A stretch of DNA of 27,009 nt from a virus: IMG/VR virus record IMGVR_UViG_3300038825_000792, positions 1 through 27,009 of that record; one strand, 5' to 3'. Below, in pieces: positions 17,426 through 23,846 of this stretch; the stretch's first letter is position 1; the number at the start of each line of letters is the position of its first letter. The position numbers and the translations under genes were made by a program. Below the pieces are notes generated by a model that was not told the origin of the DNA, made no database searches, and saw nothing but the letters and a program-made list of their open reading frames with translations.

Positions 17426-19176
17426 TATCCACCTAATCCTTGTAGTAACTGTGCTATGCCTGGTGGAGGACCTTGTGGTGGTAAGGCACCTCCTCCAAGC
17501 AGTTCTTGTTCAGCGACTGGTATTTCTGGTTCTTCTGCAGTAAAGAATTTATCCAAGATATTTTGCATATCATCTGGATTCTTTCTTATCTGCACAACAG
17601 CCATAGTTGCTTTAGGGTCACCCTGTTGGGCTTGTGCTAGTAATGTATCAAACAACACATTATCAGCTTTCTCTTTTGTAATTCTATCGTTTACTCTCAC
17701 TAAGTTATCTAAACCATCAAGGTTTTCTTGTAGAGTTTGTCTGTCAATAATTCCAGCTTGAAGTAATTGCAGCCCTGTTACAATCTTCTGTGGTTCATCA
17801 TATCCAGCCATAGCTCCATACACTCTGCGTGTTTTGTATGAGCCACCTATGTCTTTTGATGGGTCATATGTTTCTGAATAAAAAGTATTATCCATGTAAC
17901 CAGATAATGATTTTGTCTTACCACCATACATCTTCTCGTCCCACTCTAATCTTTTAGCATCTATCATTTCTATAGCATCACCCATAACTGTGTGATACTC
18001 TCTAATCATAAGTGACATAGATGCACCTAATTCTTCTAATCCTCTACCAGTTGCAAAACTAAGTGGAGATTGTGAATCATCAGATACAGGATAAGAACCA
18101 CCAACACGAAGTTGTCTTTCTATTCTGTCTATCTGTTGGAAAATCTGATAAGGAACATTTGATGCAGGTTTACTTACTTGTGTACCTGGTGCTAAATAGT
18201 TTACAGCGAATCTACCTTTACGATATTGTCCTGATTCTATCTCTCCAGATATGTTTGTTTCTGTAAATACTGCATCTTCCATAGCTATTATTGACATCAC
18301 ATTAATCTTTGCCATTGAAGCCATAAGACCTATGATTTGGTCATACTGTCCTTGCAATCTGTCAAAAGCAAATTTCTTACCAATAACAAATGCTGGACCA
18401 CTATCAAGTGGGTTAGGTATGAAGTCAAGAATAGTTCCTGATGTCATATGGAATATATAAGTTCCATCTAAGTTGTAATACTCTGCTATTAAGTCACCAT
18501 CTCCATTACTGTTTGCCCAAGAGCCATTGTAAGAATCTGTATAAGCAGAAGCATACGCATTACCTACACCAAGAATGTTTGTTTGGTAAGTATTTTTATC
18601 TTTAGACATAATTTTGTCTTTTGCATTTGGATATGTTTTAGCAAGTGCTTCTTTTGGAACTCTACGAATAATAGCCATTTCTTTTGGTTGTTGGTCTGCA
18701 CCAAAATAACCAGGGAAACAGTTGTAAGGGTCACGCAGTTCTGCTACTGGATATGGTGTACCATTAGCATCTTTCTTTTCTCTAATAACCCAGACAGAAA
18801 AACCATAACCAGGTAGCCATCTACCTACTTGTGGCATTTGTAAATCTAATTTTTGTACTTCATCATAAGCATTTACTATACGACCAATCTTTTCTGCTTT
18901 TTGTCTTGCTCTATCTGAATCTTTACCATTAGGTACATCAACTTTTAAGTTTGGAATACGACCTATTTTTTGTGCTAGATGTTCTAATCCTGACATCATC
19001 AAGTTAGGTACAGGTATTTGGAAATCTTGAAAACCTTGTAATTGGTCACCTAGTAAAGCAGTTATACCATCAGGTCCACCATTCATAATTGCACGAATAC
19101 GACCTCTAGTGGTATAAGCACTTTGGTTATCAAAGTGCAACTGTGTTATAGCATATTGTATCTCTTCAGGTGTCAT
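17425..19176 (-). CDS. Portal protein
   Basis: 583 aa from the ATG at 19176, which lies one base after the TerL stop with GGGGA upstream; an in-frame ATG at 19197 inside TerL lacks a well-placed site. The gene directly follows TerL, as portals do. The long helix-rich core contains FAFDRLQGQYDQIIGLMASM (wing and stem helices), the segment GRGLEELGASMSLMIREYHT and, after it, DAIEMIDAKRLEWDEK, typical of portal crown/stem regions in SPP1-like and related portals. The C-terminus is proline/glycine-rich (LPPQGPPPGIAQLL). Twelve copies would form the ring at one capsid vertex through which DNA is packed and ejected. Identification rests on size, helical layout and synteny. Confidence 0.85.
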   Translation of the reverse strand: MTPEEIQYAITQLHFDNQSAYTTRGRIRAIMNGGPDGITALLGDQLQGFQDFQIPVPNLMMSGLEHLAQKIGRIPNLKVDVPNGKDSDRARQKAEKIGRIVNAYDEVQKLDLQMPQVGRWLPGYGFSVWVIREKKDANGTPYPVAELRDPYNCFPGYFGADQQPKEMAIIRRVPKEALAKTYPNAKDKIMSKDKNTYQTNILGVGNAYASAYTDSYNGSWANSNGDGDLIAEYYNLDGTYIFHMTSGTILDFIPNPLDSGPAFVIGKKFAFDRLQGQYDQIIGLMASMAKINVMSIIAMEDAVFTETNISGEIESGQYRKGRFAVNYLAPGTQVSKPASNVPYQIFQQIDRIERQLRVGGSYPVSDDSQSPLSFATGRGLEELGASMSLMIREYHTVMGDAIEMIDAKRLEWDEKMYGGKTKSLSGYMDNTFYSETYDPSKDIGGSYKTRRVYGAMAGYDEPQKIVTGLQLLQAGIIDRQTLQENLDGLDNLVRVNDRITKEKADNVLFDTLLAQAQQGDPKATMAVVQIRKNPDDMQNILDKFFTAEEPEIPVAEQELLGGGALPPQGPPPGIAQLLQGLGG

Positions 19177-19177
19177 C

Positions 19178-21076
19178 TTATCCCCAAGGGCTCTCATTCA
19201 TATCGCTTATATCCCATTCTCCAAAACTAGGTGTATAGTCTAATCCTACCTCAGCTAATCGTTCTTTTCCTAATCTTCTTATAACTTTTAATGGAAACCA
19301 ACTAGCCATTACGACATCTGATTTATAATTTTTTGCTTTGCTAGCCTTACTAGCAGCACTTGAAAAATAAATTAGTTGCCTACGATATATATTACTCTTA
19401 GTTTCGCTTTCTGTGTCACCATAAGGCAAATTTATTAGCTTTTGTTCAAATAACTGTTGCATACTTCCTACACCATAAATAGGGTCATACTTGTTCTTTT
19501 GTGTCTGATGTCCTTCTAAATAAATACCAAATCTACTACAGTAATCTTTTATTGTTGCATCTTGTCTAATAGCTTTTTGAAAACCATTTTCTTCTATAAC
19601 CCAATGTGCAAGTCCATACTTTTCATACCATTTCTGTATAGATTTTTTAGCTTGTATTACGCCACCACCTTCTTCATTTTCTACATCTACTAAAAATAAC
19701 TGACCTGTTTCTGGATTAGCTGCCCATAATACACATGCTTGAAATCCTGTAGATGCAGGGTCAAGTCCTGCAATCAAATGTGTACCTGCAGGTATGTGAC
19801 CTATAGTTCTATTTACATCTCTACATTGGTCTATGTCTTCAGAGTTAAACATTGTGATACCTTCTACGAATGCTTTGTTAAGATACACCATTTCAAATAT
19901 AGCTCTACCACCTGTTGTGTCTGCATTATTTTTCTGTGACATTAACCATTTGTAAGTTCTTTTACTTGCCCACAACATACAGTCTTGATGTTCTTCTATC
20001 TCTGTTTCTGGCAATATACATTCTGAACTATGTGCCTCTTCTACTATTGTTTCAAACTCTGGGTTTTCTAGTAAAAAGTTATATAAATCTTCTGGGTGCT
20101 GTCTTGAACCTATAACAACTACAGCAGTATGTTCCTCTTTACGAGATGACAAAGTAGTTGTCCACCATTGTCTAGTTTGCTCTCTAGCACTAGGTTGTAT
20201 TGTTGTGCCATGGTCTTCAATGTCATCAGCAATAATTATGTCACAGTCACGAGAAAGTATTTTACCACCCTTACCTACAGCAACCATAGTTGGTGATTTA
20301 ATACCTGTAACTGTTCTTGTACCAATAGTAAACTGTCCTGATGACCAAGATTTACCTGACCTAACTTTAGGTTGAAACTTTACACCTGGTCCATTTATCT
20401 CTTCGTTTAATTGTTCATTGTTTTCTAAATGGTCCATAACAGCACCTACAGCATTCTTTGCAATATCCTCATTACCACCTACCCACATAATTCTTATGTT
20501 TGGGTTTTTACAAATCTGCCATACAGCAAAGTGTGTAAGTAAGTCTGTCTTACCATGCCTAGGTGGACTAAGTATCATTTGTTGTTTACCATTCTCTATA
20601 GCATCAACAATGTTGTTTATCCAGTTCTCATGAAAGTCTGCTGTTTCGTATAGGTCACCTGTTTCTGTTTTAAAATACCTATCTCTAAAATCTTTAAAAT
20701 CTTGTAATGATTTTTTTGTTTCTTCTGTTATCTGCCAATCTTTTTGTGCTTCATAAATAGCTTTATCTTCTTGATATGCTTGAAACATTTTAGTTATTGT
20801 AGTTCTATCTATATCCATCAAGTCAGCAACTTGTTGATGTGTATATTCTTTTGCTTCTATTTTTGCTGCCCAGTTTTCACAGAACTCTTGATAACGAGGA
20901 CCTCTTGATGTTGACTGACTTACTGTTGCAGGAACAGTATGTGTTTTTTTATTTTTATTATTTATATAATGAAATCTATTCTTACATGAGGTAGAACAAT
21001 ATGGTGAATTTGTGCGTGATTGTTTACGACAAGTTTCACCAATAACATCATTTAACTTACACCTAGGTCTTGGCAT
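19178..21076 (-). CDS. Terminase large subunit with N-terminal zinc/HTH region
   Basis: 632 aa, longer than the usual 450-550. The ATPase has a Walker-A-like SPPRHGKT at 170-177 and a Walker B region DIIIADDIED at 279-288, followed by the coupling-like IGSRQHPEDLY (322-332). The nuclease half carries D439 in AGLDPAS and D587 in SDVVMASW, both expected RNase H-fold metal ligands. Ahead of the motor, residues 6-31 contain C6, C16, C27 and C31 (SPYCSTSCKNRFHY), a possible zinc site. Residues 78-101 (THQQVADLMDIDRTTITKMF) look like a helix-turn-helix. That addition may do DNA recognition normally assigned to a small terminase subunit, and no separate TerS gene is evident in the window. The enzyme docks on the portal, cuts concatemers and packs DNA. 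The start overlaps the 43-aa gene as TAATG. Confidence 0.93.
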   Translation of the reverse strand: MPRPRCKLNDVIGETCRKQSRTNSPYCSTSCKNRFHYINNKNKKTHTVPATVSQSTSRGPRYQEFCENWAAKIEAKEYTHQQVADLMDIDRTTITKMFQAYQEDKAIYEAQKDWQITEETKKSLQDFKDFRDRYFKTETGDLYETADFHENWINNIVDAIENGKQQMILSPPRHGKTDLLTHFAVWQICKNPNIRIMWVGGNEDIAKNAVGAVMDHLENNEQLNEEINGPGVKFQPKVRSGKSWSSGQFTIGTRTVTGIKSPTMVAVGKGGKILSRDCDIIIADDIEDHGTTIQPSAREQTRQWWTTTLSSRKEEHTAVVVIGSRQHPEDLYNFLLENPEFETIVEEAHSSECILPETEIEEHQDCMLWASKRTYKWLMSQKNNADTTGGRAIFEMVYLNKAFVEGITMFNSEDIDQCRDVNRTIGHIPAGTHLIAGLDPASTGFQACVLWAANPETGQLFLVDVENEEGGGVIQAKKSIQKWYEKYGLAHWVIEENGFQKAIRQDATIKDYCSRFGIYLEGHQTQKNKYDPIYGVGSMQQLFEQKLINLPYGDTESETKSNIYRRQLIYFSSAASKASKAKNYKSDVVMASWFPLKVIRRLGKERLAEVGLDYTPSFGEWDISDMNESPWG

Positions 21077-21207
21077 TATTTCTTTTTAGGAAGTTTTTTT
21101 ATTTTTCCATTTTCTGTTCTAGCGAACCTATGTGTTTTTGTTTCTCTACTTGGGATAAGAGTGCCATAATATCTTTTGCCACCCCACGTCCAACTTACTT
21201 TAGCCAT
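21076..21207 (-). CDS. 43-aa basic peptide before TerL
   Basis: Begins MAKVSWTWGGKRYYGTLIPS and ends in KLPKKK. Start at 21207 has AAGGAG six bases upstream, and its stop overlaps the TerL start as TAATG, which strongly supports translation. It is lysine/arginine-rich, with a beta-like aromatic N-terminus. The ending (ARTENGKIKKLPKKK) recalls the MSNGKVKKIMFG segment of the 85-aa protein next door. Function unknown; a DNA-binding or packaging accessory role is only a guess. Confidence 0.65.
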   Translation of the reverse strand: MAKVSWTWGGKRYYGTLIPSRETKTHRFARTENGKIKKLPKKK

Positions 21208-21216
21208 TACTTCTCC

Positions 21217-21474
21217 TTACCAATCCCTACACGCCCAGTAACGAGCAGTAGTTTTATCTTTTGCTGTAGAACATTTATGCCTAGCACGAAATGAAGCTCT
21301 TGCTTTAGGATTGTTTTTACGAACAGGCATATTTGGGTCACCAAACATTATCTTTTTTACCTTGCCATTAGACATAACAAAAACTTTTTTTGCCTTACGC
21401 CCATACCCTGGTTCGCCTTTCCTAATAGCACTAGGACTATTTAGCTTAACCTTCATTCCACGCCATTCAGCCAT
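21217..21474 (-). CDS. Small basic DUF5872-like phage protein
   Basis: 85 aa, strongly basic. The segment VFVMSNGKVKKIMFGDPNMP followed by RKNNPKARASFRARHKC and a C-terminal TARYWACRDW is a pattern I recall from a widespread family of small uncharacterised phage proteins (DUF5872-type). Two cysteines (in RHKC and WACRDW) could bind metal or form a pair. It is linked to the 22-aa peptide by TAATG and lies nine bases before the 43-aa gene, so the three tiny genes and TerL form one translational unit. The charge suggests nucleic-acid contact. An ATG at residue 7 is an alternative start, but it lacks a ribosome site. Confidence 0.75.
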   Translation of the reverse strand: MAEWRGMKVKLNSPSAIRKGEPGYGRKAKKVFVMSNGKVKKIMFGDPNMPVRKNNPKARASFRARHKCSTAKDKTTARYWACRDW

Positions 21475-21542
21475 TATCTTCTTTTTTTTCTACCTTTGTT
21501 TTTTTTCATACCTTTTTTATATGAATATCCTTTACCAGGCAT
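21474..21542 (-). CDS. 22-aa lysine/arginine-rich peptide
   Basis: Reads MPGKGYSYKKGMKKNKGRKK plus two arginines. About half its residues are basic. The start at 21542 has a good AGGAGA site six to seven bases upstream, and the stop overlaps the next start as TAATG, so I regard it as real despite its length. Short MPGK... basic peptides occur near structural genes of other marine phages. It opens the terminase transcript. A role in DNA condensation or as a translational leader are both possible. Confidence 0.55.
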   Translation of the reverse strand: MPGKGYSYKKGMKKNKGRKKRR

Positions 21543-21572
21543 TTGCTTTCTCCTAACTATACTATATCTTGT

Positions 21573-21779
21573 ATGAGTGATTATATAAAAGGAAATAAAT
21601 ATCCTAATTACAAACCCTCTACTTCTTATACTAGTGGAAGAATTTGTTTGCAGGAAAACTGTGATACTGTTATCTCAAAATATAACAAGTATAGATATTG
21701 TAATAATCACAAACCAAAAACCTATCCTCGTATTAAAGGTCGTAATGCACCTGATGGCTTACAAGAACCTAAGTCGTAA
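21573..21779 (+). CDS. Small zinc-finger-like protein on the opposite strand
   Basis: 68 aa from the ATG at 21573; an earlier in-frame ATG at 21543 would overlap the 22-aa gene on the other strand. Residues 25-46 contain C-x4-C-x12-C-x2-H (CLQENCD ... YCNNH), a plausible zinc site, followed by a basic tail KPKTYPRIKGRN. I recall similar small proteins with a CDT..SKYNK..YC..H pattern from other phages. The start has no Shine-Dalgarno. A TATACT lies nine bases before it (21558-21563), so a leaderless message is possible. It is the only plus-strand gene inside the minus-strand half, convergent with the Mom-like gene. Confidence 0.55.
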   Translation: MSDYIKGNKYPNYKPSTSYTSGRICLQENCDTVISKYNKYRYCNNHKPKTYPRIKGRNAPDGLQEPKS

Positions 21780-21788
21780 AAAAAATTT

Positions 21789-22388
21789 TTATTTTGGATA
21801 ATTCATAATTGGATAATTAAGGTTTTTTAAAAATTGTTTTTTACTTTTTTTGTTACCTAAATAATATATATATCTATGTTTTCTAGGTCTATCTATTTTG
21901 TAAAATATATCTGGGTTACTATTCCTATGTTTACTATCCCATTTTTGGCAAATTGTATAACTATGCAAATTGCTATTAACCATACGCCAATCTGTTCTTT
22001 TTGCACTTAAACCTGTATATATAAAATTTGTTGCTTGATAAACAATTCCAGTATGATTTTGTGCTGTGTCAGCATAACTAACAATTACTAATGGTTTAGG
22101 TAACATTTTTAAAGATTGTCCAACTAAATAACTTGCTTCATTTTTTCTATTATATTTTAAAACTAAACGATTTAATTCAATAACTTTATCCATATAATTT
22201 TCTCCTGCTATTCCTTTTAACAACGCTTTACTAGGTGGTGTGCCATAAGTAACAATACCAATTAACTCATCATTGTCATACATACCAAATACATAACTTA
22301 TTGATGGTTTTCTTTTTGCATAATGTATATCAAAAATAAAAGGGTCAGCTAATTTTTTATTATCAAGTAGTTGGACTTTGTAATCCAT
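21789..22388 (-). CDS. Mom-like DNA adenine modification protein
   Basis: 199 aa. The segments SISYVFGMYDNDELIGIVTY with GTPPS (residues 29-53), VIELNRLVL (69-77) and VSYADTAQNHTGIVYQATNF (103-122), then YTGLSAKRTDWR, are the pattern I associate with the Mom family of phage adenine-modification proteins, which have a GNAT-like fold. Mu Mom converts adenines to a carbamoylmethyl form that blocks many host restriction enzymes. R74, D107 and Y117 are candidate key residues by position within the conserved segments. The start overlaps the stop of the 39-aa cysteine gene (TAATG). The nearest Shine-Dalgarno-like AGGA is 13 bases away, and the start codon sits in a possible hairpin loop, so coupled or controlled translation is likely. 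The C-terminus is lysine-rich. Confidence 0.75.
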   Translation of the reverse strand: MDYKVQLLDNKKLADPFIFDIHYAKRKPSISYVFGMYDNDELIGIVTYGTPPSKALLKGIAGENYMDKVIELNRLVLKYNRKNEASYLVGQSLKMLPKPLVIVSYADTAQNHTGIVYQATNFIYTGLSAKRTDWRMVNSNLHSYTICQKWDSKHRNSNPDIFYKIDRPRKHRYIYYLGNKKSKKQFLKNLNYPIMNYPK

Positions 22389-22408
22389 TATTCAAAGAAT
22401 CCTGATAA
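22376..22408 (-). promoter_or_regulatory. Possible hairpin presenting the Mom-like start codon
   Basis: CTTTG (22376-22380) and CAAAG (22393-22397) form a 5-bp stem whose 12-base loop contains the Mom-like ATG. TTATCA (22360-22365) and TGATAA (22403-22408) could form a second, outer 6-bp stem. Folding around the start codon would limit independent initiation. Confidence 0.3.
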
Positions 22409-22507
22409 ATCATTTTGGCTGCAAGTAGAACATAAACCATCATACAACTCATCAGCCCAGGTAGGTTGTAGACACTGGTCACAGTCAACTGCCTCTATAT
22501 CTGTCAT
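22388..22507 (-). CDS. 39-aa acidic zinc-ribbon-like protein overlapping the Mom-like gene
   Basis: Residues 9-12 (CDQC) and 26-29 (CSTC) give a C-x2-C-x13-C-x2-C layout, a minimal zinc ribbon. The rest is acidic (EAVD, WADELYDG, FFE). The start at 22507 has a good GGAAAG site and the stop overlaps the Mom-like start as TAATG. In phage Mu the zinc protein Com is encoded just upstream of and overlapping mom and activates its translation. Here the order and overlap are the same, but this protein is acidic and shorter than Com (about 62 aa), so homology is doubtful. It may be an analogue or an unrelated small phage protein. Confidence 0.65.
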   Translation of the reverse strand: MTDIEAVDCDQCLQPTWADELYDGLCSTCSQNDLSGFFE

Positions 22508-22520
22508 AACTTTCCTTTCC

Positions 22521-22543
22521 ATACCCTAGACTGGCTAGGGTAT
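22521..22543 (-). promoter_or_regulatory. Perfect 9-bp inverted repeat in the Com-like/Mom-like leader
   Basis: ATACCCTAG (22521-22529) and CTAGGGTAT (22535-22543) are exact inverted repeats around a 5-base loop. It lies between the predicted transcription start (about 22577) and the ribosome site of the 39-aa gene. It can be an RNA hairpin or a dimeric repressor operator. No T-run follows it on either strand. Confidence 0.55.
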
Positions 22544-22583
22544 ATACAGGGAGGAACATGAATAAAGAAATCATGTTATCTTC

Positions 22584-22592
22584 AGTATAGCA
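22584..22592 (-). promoter_or_regulatory. Extended -10 promoter for the Com-like/Mom-like unit
   Basis: The minus strand reads TGCTATACT (22592-22584), an extended -10 (TG-n-TATACT). No good -35 is seen, which is usual for extended -10 promoters. Transcription would start near 22577, about 70 bases before the 39-aa gene. Confidence 0.4.
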
Positions 22593-22653
22593 AAAAATGG
22601 TTAATGAGTTGCCCCAGAAACCATTTCTTGCATATTATTTATTTGTATATCCC

Positions 22654-22692
22654 AATACAGGTACTTGTATTATATCTACCTTGTGTTATTAT
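22654..22692 (+). promoter_or_regulatory. Candidate rightward promoter with overlapping inverted repeat
   Basis: TTGTAT (22665-22670), 16-base spacer and TATTAT (22687-22692) suggest a rightward promoter starting near 22699, just before the hairpin-rich region. An inverted repeat AATACA/TGTATT (22654-22659, 22666-22671) covers the -35 and could be an operator. The -35 match is weak. Confidence 0.35.
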
Positions 22693-22699
22693 TCAAGTA

Positions 22700-23020
22700 A
22701 CAAAAATTATTTAGGAGTAGATAGATACAGGTAAAGAGGGCATCAGGAGCACAAAAGGCTTACCAGGGAAACCTGACCAACTAGAAAGACAAGTAAGCTA
22801 CCCAAGGTCTAAACCAAACTAAATAATCAAAACTTTTCGCAACTATATTGCATAGATGCCTGTTATGAAAAATCAGCTAGACTACCCTTATTGAAGAAAT
22901 GTAAAGAGTGTGAAAACACTCTAAAACAGATAGGTAAACAGAATAGATACTACTGTGACAGTAGCCCTACTATATGTAGTAGGTCAGGTAAAGTACACAA
23001 TATCTTGTAGTATCGTTTTA
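22700..23020 (+). ncRNA. Candidate structured noncoding RNA
   Basis: No ATG-started gene fits this segment, yet it is dense in perfect stems on the plus strand. GGCTTAC (22757-22763) pairs with GTAAGCT (22793-22799), with one G-U pair, and encloses CAGG-GAAA-CCTG (22764-22775). AGAGTGT-GAAA-ACACTCT spans 22905-22922. CCTACTA-TATG-TAGTAGG spans 22966-22983. GATACTAC (22946-22953) pairs with GTAGTATC (23007-23014) and is followed at once by G and four Ts. Two of the loops are GAAA tetraloops. CAGGTAAAG occurs at both ends (22728-22736, 22985-22993). A candidate promoter ends at 22692. I could not match it to tmRNA, RNase P, 6S, group I intron or a riboswitch. An overlapping cysteine-rich frame (22891-23010) is the competing explanation. 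Confidence 0.4.
22891..23010 (+). other. Cysteine-rich open frame without ATG, possible TTG-start gene or remnant
   Basis: A frame open from 22813 to a TAG at 23008-23010 has no ATG; the first plausible start is TTG at 22891. It reads LKKCKECENTLKQIGKQ then NRYYCDSSPTICSRSGK. The C-x2-C ... YC-x6-C spacing resembles the zinc region at TerL's N-terminus. No ribosome site precedes the TTG. An ATG at 22865 in another frame stops after nine codons. It overlaps the hairpins described above, so either the protein or the RNA reading may be a coincidence. Confidence 0.25.
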
Positions 23021-23046
23021 ATACACTTTGTTACACTTAAATATTG

Positions 23047-23220
23047 ATGTCTAAGACATATAATAATAGGGTGTCCATATTGACATTAGCATTATTTTAT
23101 ATGGGTTTATTACTGTATATAATTACTCTGCACTTTTTTTTTATTGTTCTGTGGTTAAATGTTTTATTATGTAGTTGTGATGTATGGATATGGGAGAAGA
23201 CTTATAGGAAAATTATTTAA
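23047..23220 (+). CDS. Possible small membrane protein
   Basis: 57 codons from ATG 23047 to TAA. The N-terminus has K and R (MSKTYNNR). Residues 9-42 are continuously hydrophobic (VSILTLALFYMGLLLYIITL, then HFFFIVLWLNVLL), enough for one long or two short membrane helices. The C-terminus is charged (WEKTYRKII). Charge and length would suit a holin-like or other small membrane peptide. There is no Shine-Dalgarno and the region is T-rich, which by itself produces Phe/Leu/Ile codons, so it may be a chance frame. Confidence 0.3.
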   Translation: MSKTYNNRVSILTLALFYMGLLLYIITLHFFFIVLWLNVLLCSCDVWIWEKTYRKII

Positions 23221-23399
23221 ACAACCCCTCCACGCATATTGAAACCCAGTCAACAAATCAATAAAGAAAACCCCATAAACATTACTACATCTAAAAATAG
23301 AATCTAAAATTTAGATGTAATTCAATGTAAATATTTATTTGCATAAAAATAAATTATGTTATATAATCAAGTAAGAAAAAAAACTAAGGGAGGTTAGTA
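23221..23399 (+). promoter_or_regulatory. Control region ahead of the rightward gene block
   Basis: AT-rich, with no gene on either strand. It holds a perfect 10-bp inverted repeat, TACATCTAAA (23286-23295) and TTTAGATGTA (23310-23319), with a third ATCTAAAA copy in the 14-base spacer. A promoter follows: TTGCAT (23339-23344), 17 bases, TATAAT (23362-23367). The repeat ends 19 bases before the -35, a position suited to an activator or repressor. Transcription would start near 23374 with a leader of about 26 bases. Confidence 0.6.
23383..23398 (+). promoter_or_regulatory. Ribosome binding site in a hairpin loop (first copy)
   Basis: ACTAA-GGGAGG-TTAGT forms a 5-bp stem with the Shine-Dalgarno as a six-base loop, one base before the ATG at 23400. 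The surrounding 20 bases (23381-23400) recur exactly at 23847-23866 before the next gene. Confidence 0.5.
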
Positions 23400-23789
23400 A
23401 TGTACGAAACAAAAACAGTAGGTGAAATTGGCGTTGATAGTGGGCAAGTTCTATTAATAGACCCTTGCTACATTAAAAAAGATACGCTAGGCAATGAAGA
23501 GATGAACTATGAGCCATCTAAAAAAGGTGTTGGTTTAGGAACATTTCTTAATGACCCAACACTAGACAACAAAAAGAACTTTTACACAAATGTTTGTGAA
23601 AGAACTACAGTTGGCGAGGGTTTTGGAAATACTCAAAATGGTTTTGCAACTGGAACAACTCATGGTGATGGTACATACAAAGTCAAAGGTATTTTCAAAG
23701 ATGGAGTACTACAGGGCTTTTATGTCAATTTCTCTGATGATACATTTACAGTACAAGTAGAGGAAACAGAAGAAGATTATTACTGGTAA
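23400..23789 (+). CDS. First rightward gene, uncharacterised phage protein
   Basis: 129 aa. The N-terminal motif GEIGVDSGQVLLIDPCYI (residues 8-25) is a pattern I recall from uncharacterised phage and bacterial proteins of similar length. The rest is a glycine-rich beta-type sequence (TTVGEGFGNTQNGFATGTTH, then GDGTYKV) ending in an acidic tail EETEEDYYW. No signal peptide or catalytic motif is visible. It is the first gene after the rightward promoter and has the strong GGGAGG site within a hairpin. It is followed by a pair of hairpins, so it may be expressed at a different level from the small genes behind it. Function unknown. Confidence 0.75.
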   Translation: MYETKTVGEIGVDSGQVLLIDPCYIKKDTLGNEEMNYEPSKKGVGLGTFLNDPTLDNKKNFYTNVCERTTVGEGFGNTQNGFATGTTHGDGTYKVKGIFKDGVLQGFYVNFSDDTFTVQVEETEEDYYW

Positions 23790-23791
23790 AA

Positions 23792-23845
23792 CTCTAGGAG
23801 GATATTTTAACAGGTATCCTCTAGGAGCTTTATAAAAGATAAAGC
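23792..23845 (+). promoter_or_regulatory. Two back-to-back hairpins between the first two rightward genes
   Basis: Stem 1 pairs 23792-23804 with 23815-23827 (CTCTAGGAGGATA with TATCCTCTAGGAG), 12 pairs including two G-T and one A-A mismatch, loop of ten. Stem 2 is GCTTTAT-AAAAG-ATAAAGC (23827-23845), 7 bp perfect; the two stems share base 23827. There is no T-run, so processing or partial termination is more likely than a standard terminator. Confidence 0.55.
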
Positions 23846-23846
23846 C

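Noticed and set aside
22558-22590. Plus-strand ten-codon frame with a GGGAGG site
   Set aside because: Ten codons only, overlapping the leftward extended -10 promoter. The Shine-Dalgarno match could be chance.
22700-23020. tmRNA, RNase P RNA, 6S RNA or group I intron
   Set aside because: Their conserved core sequences and tRNA-like ends were looked for and not found; only a short resemblance (CACAAAAGGCTTACC) to an RNase P segment is present.
23080-23085. TTGACA as a rightward promoter
   Set aside because: No acceptable -10 at 15-19 bases spacing.
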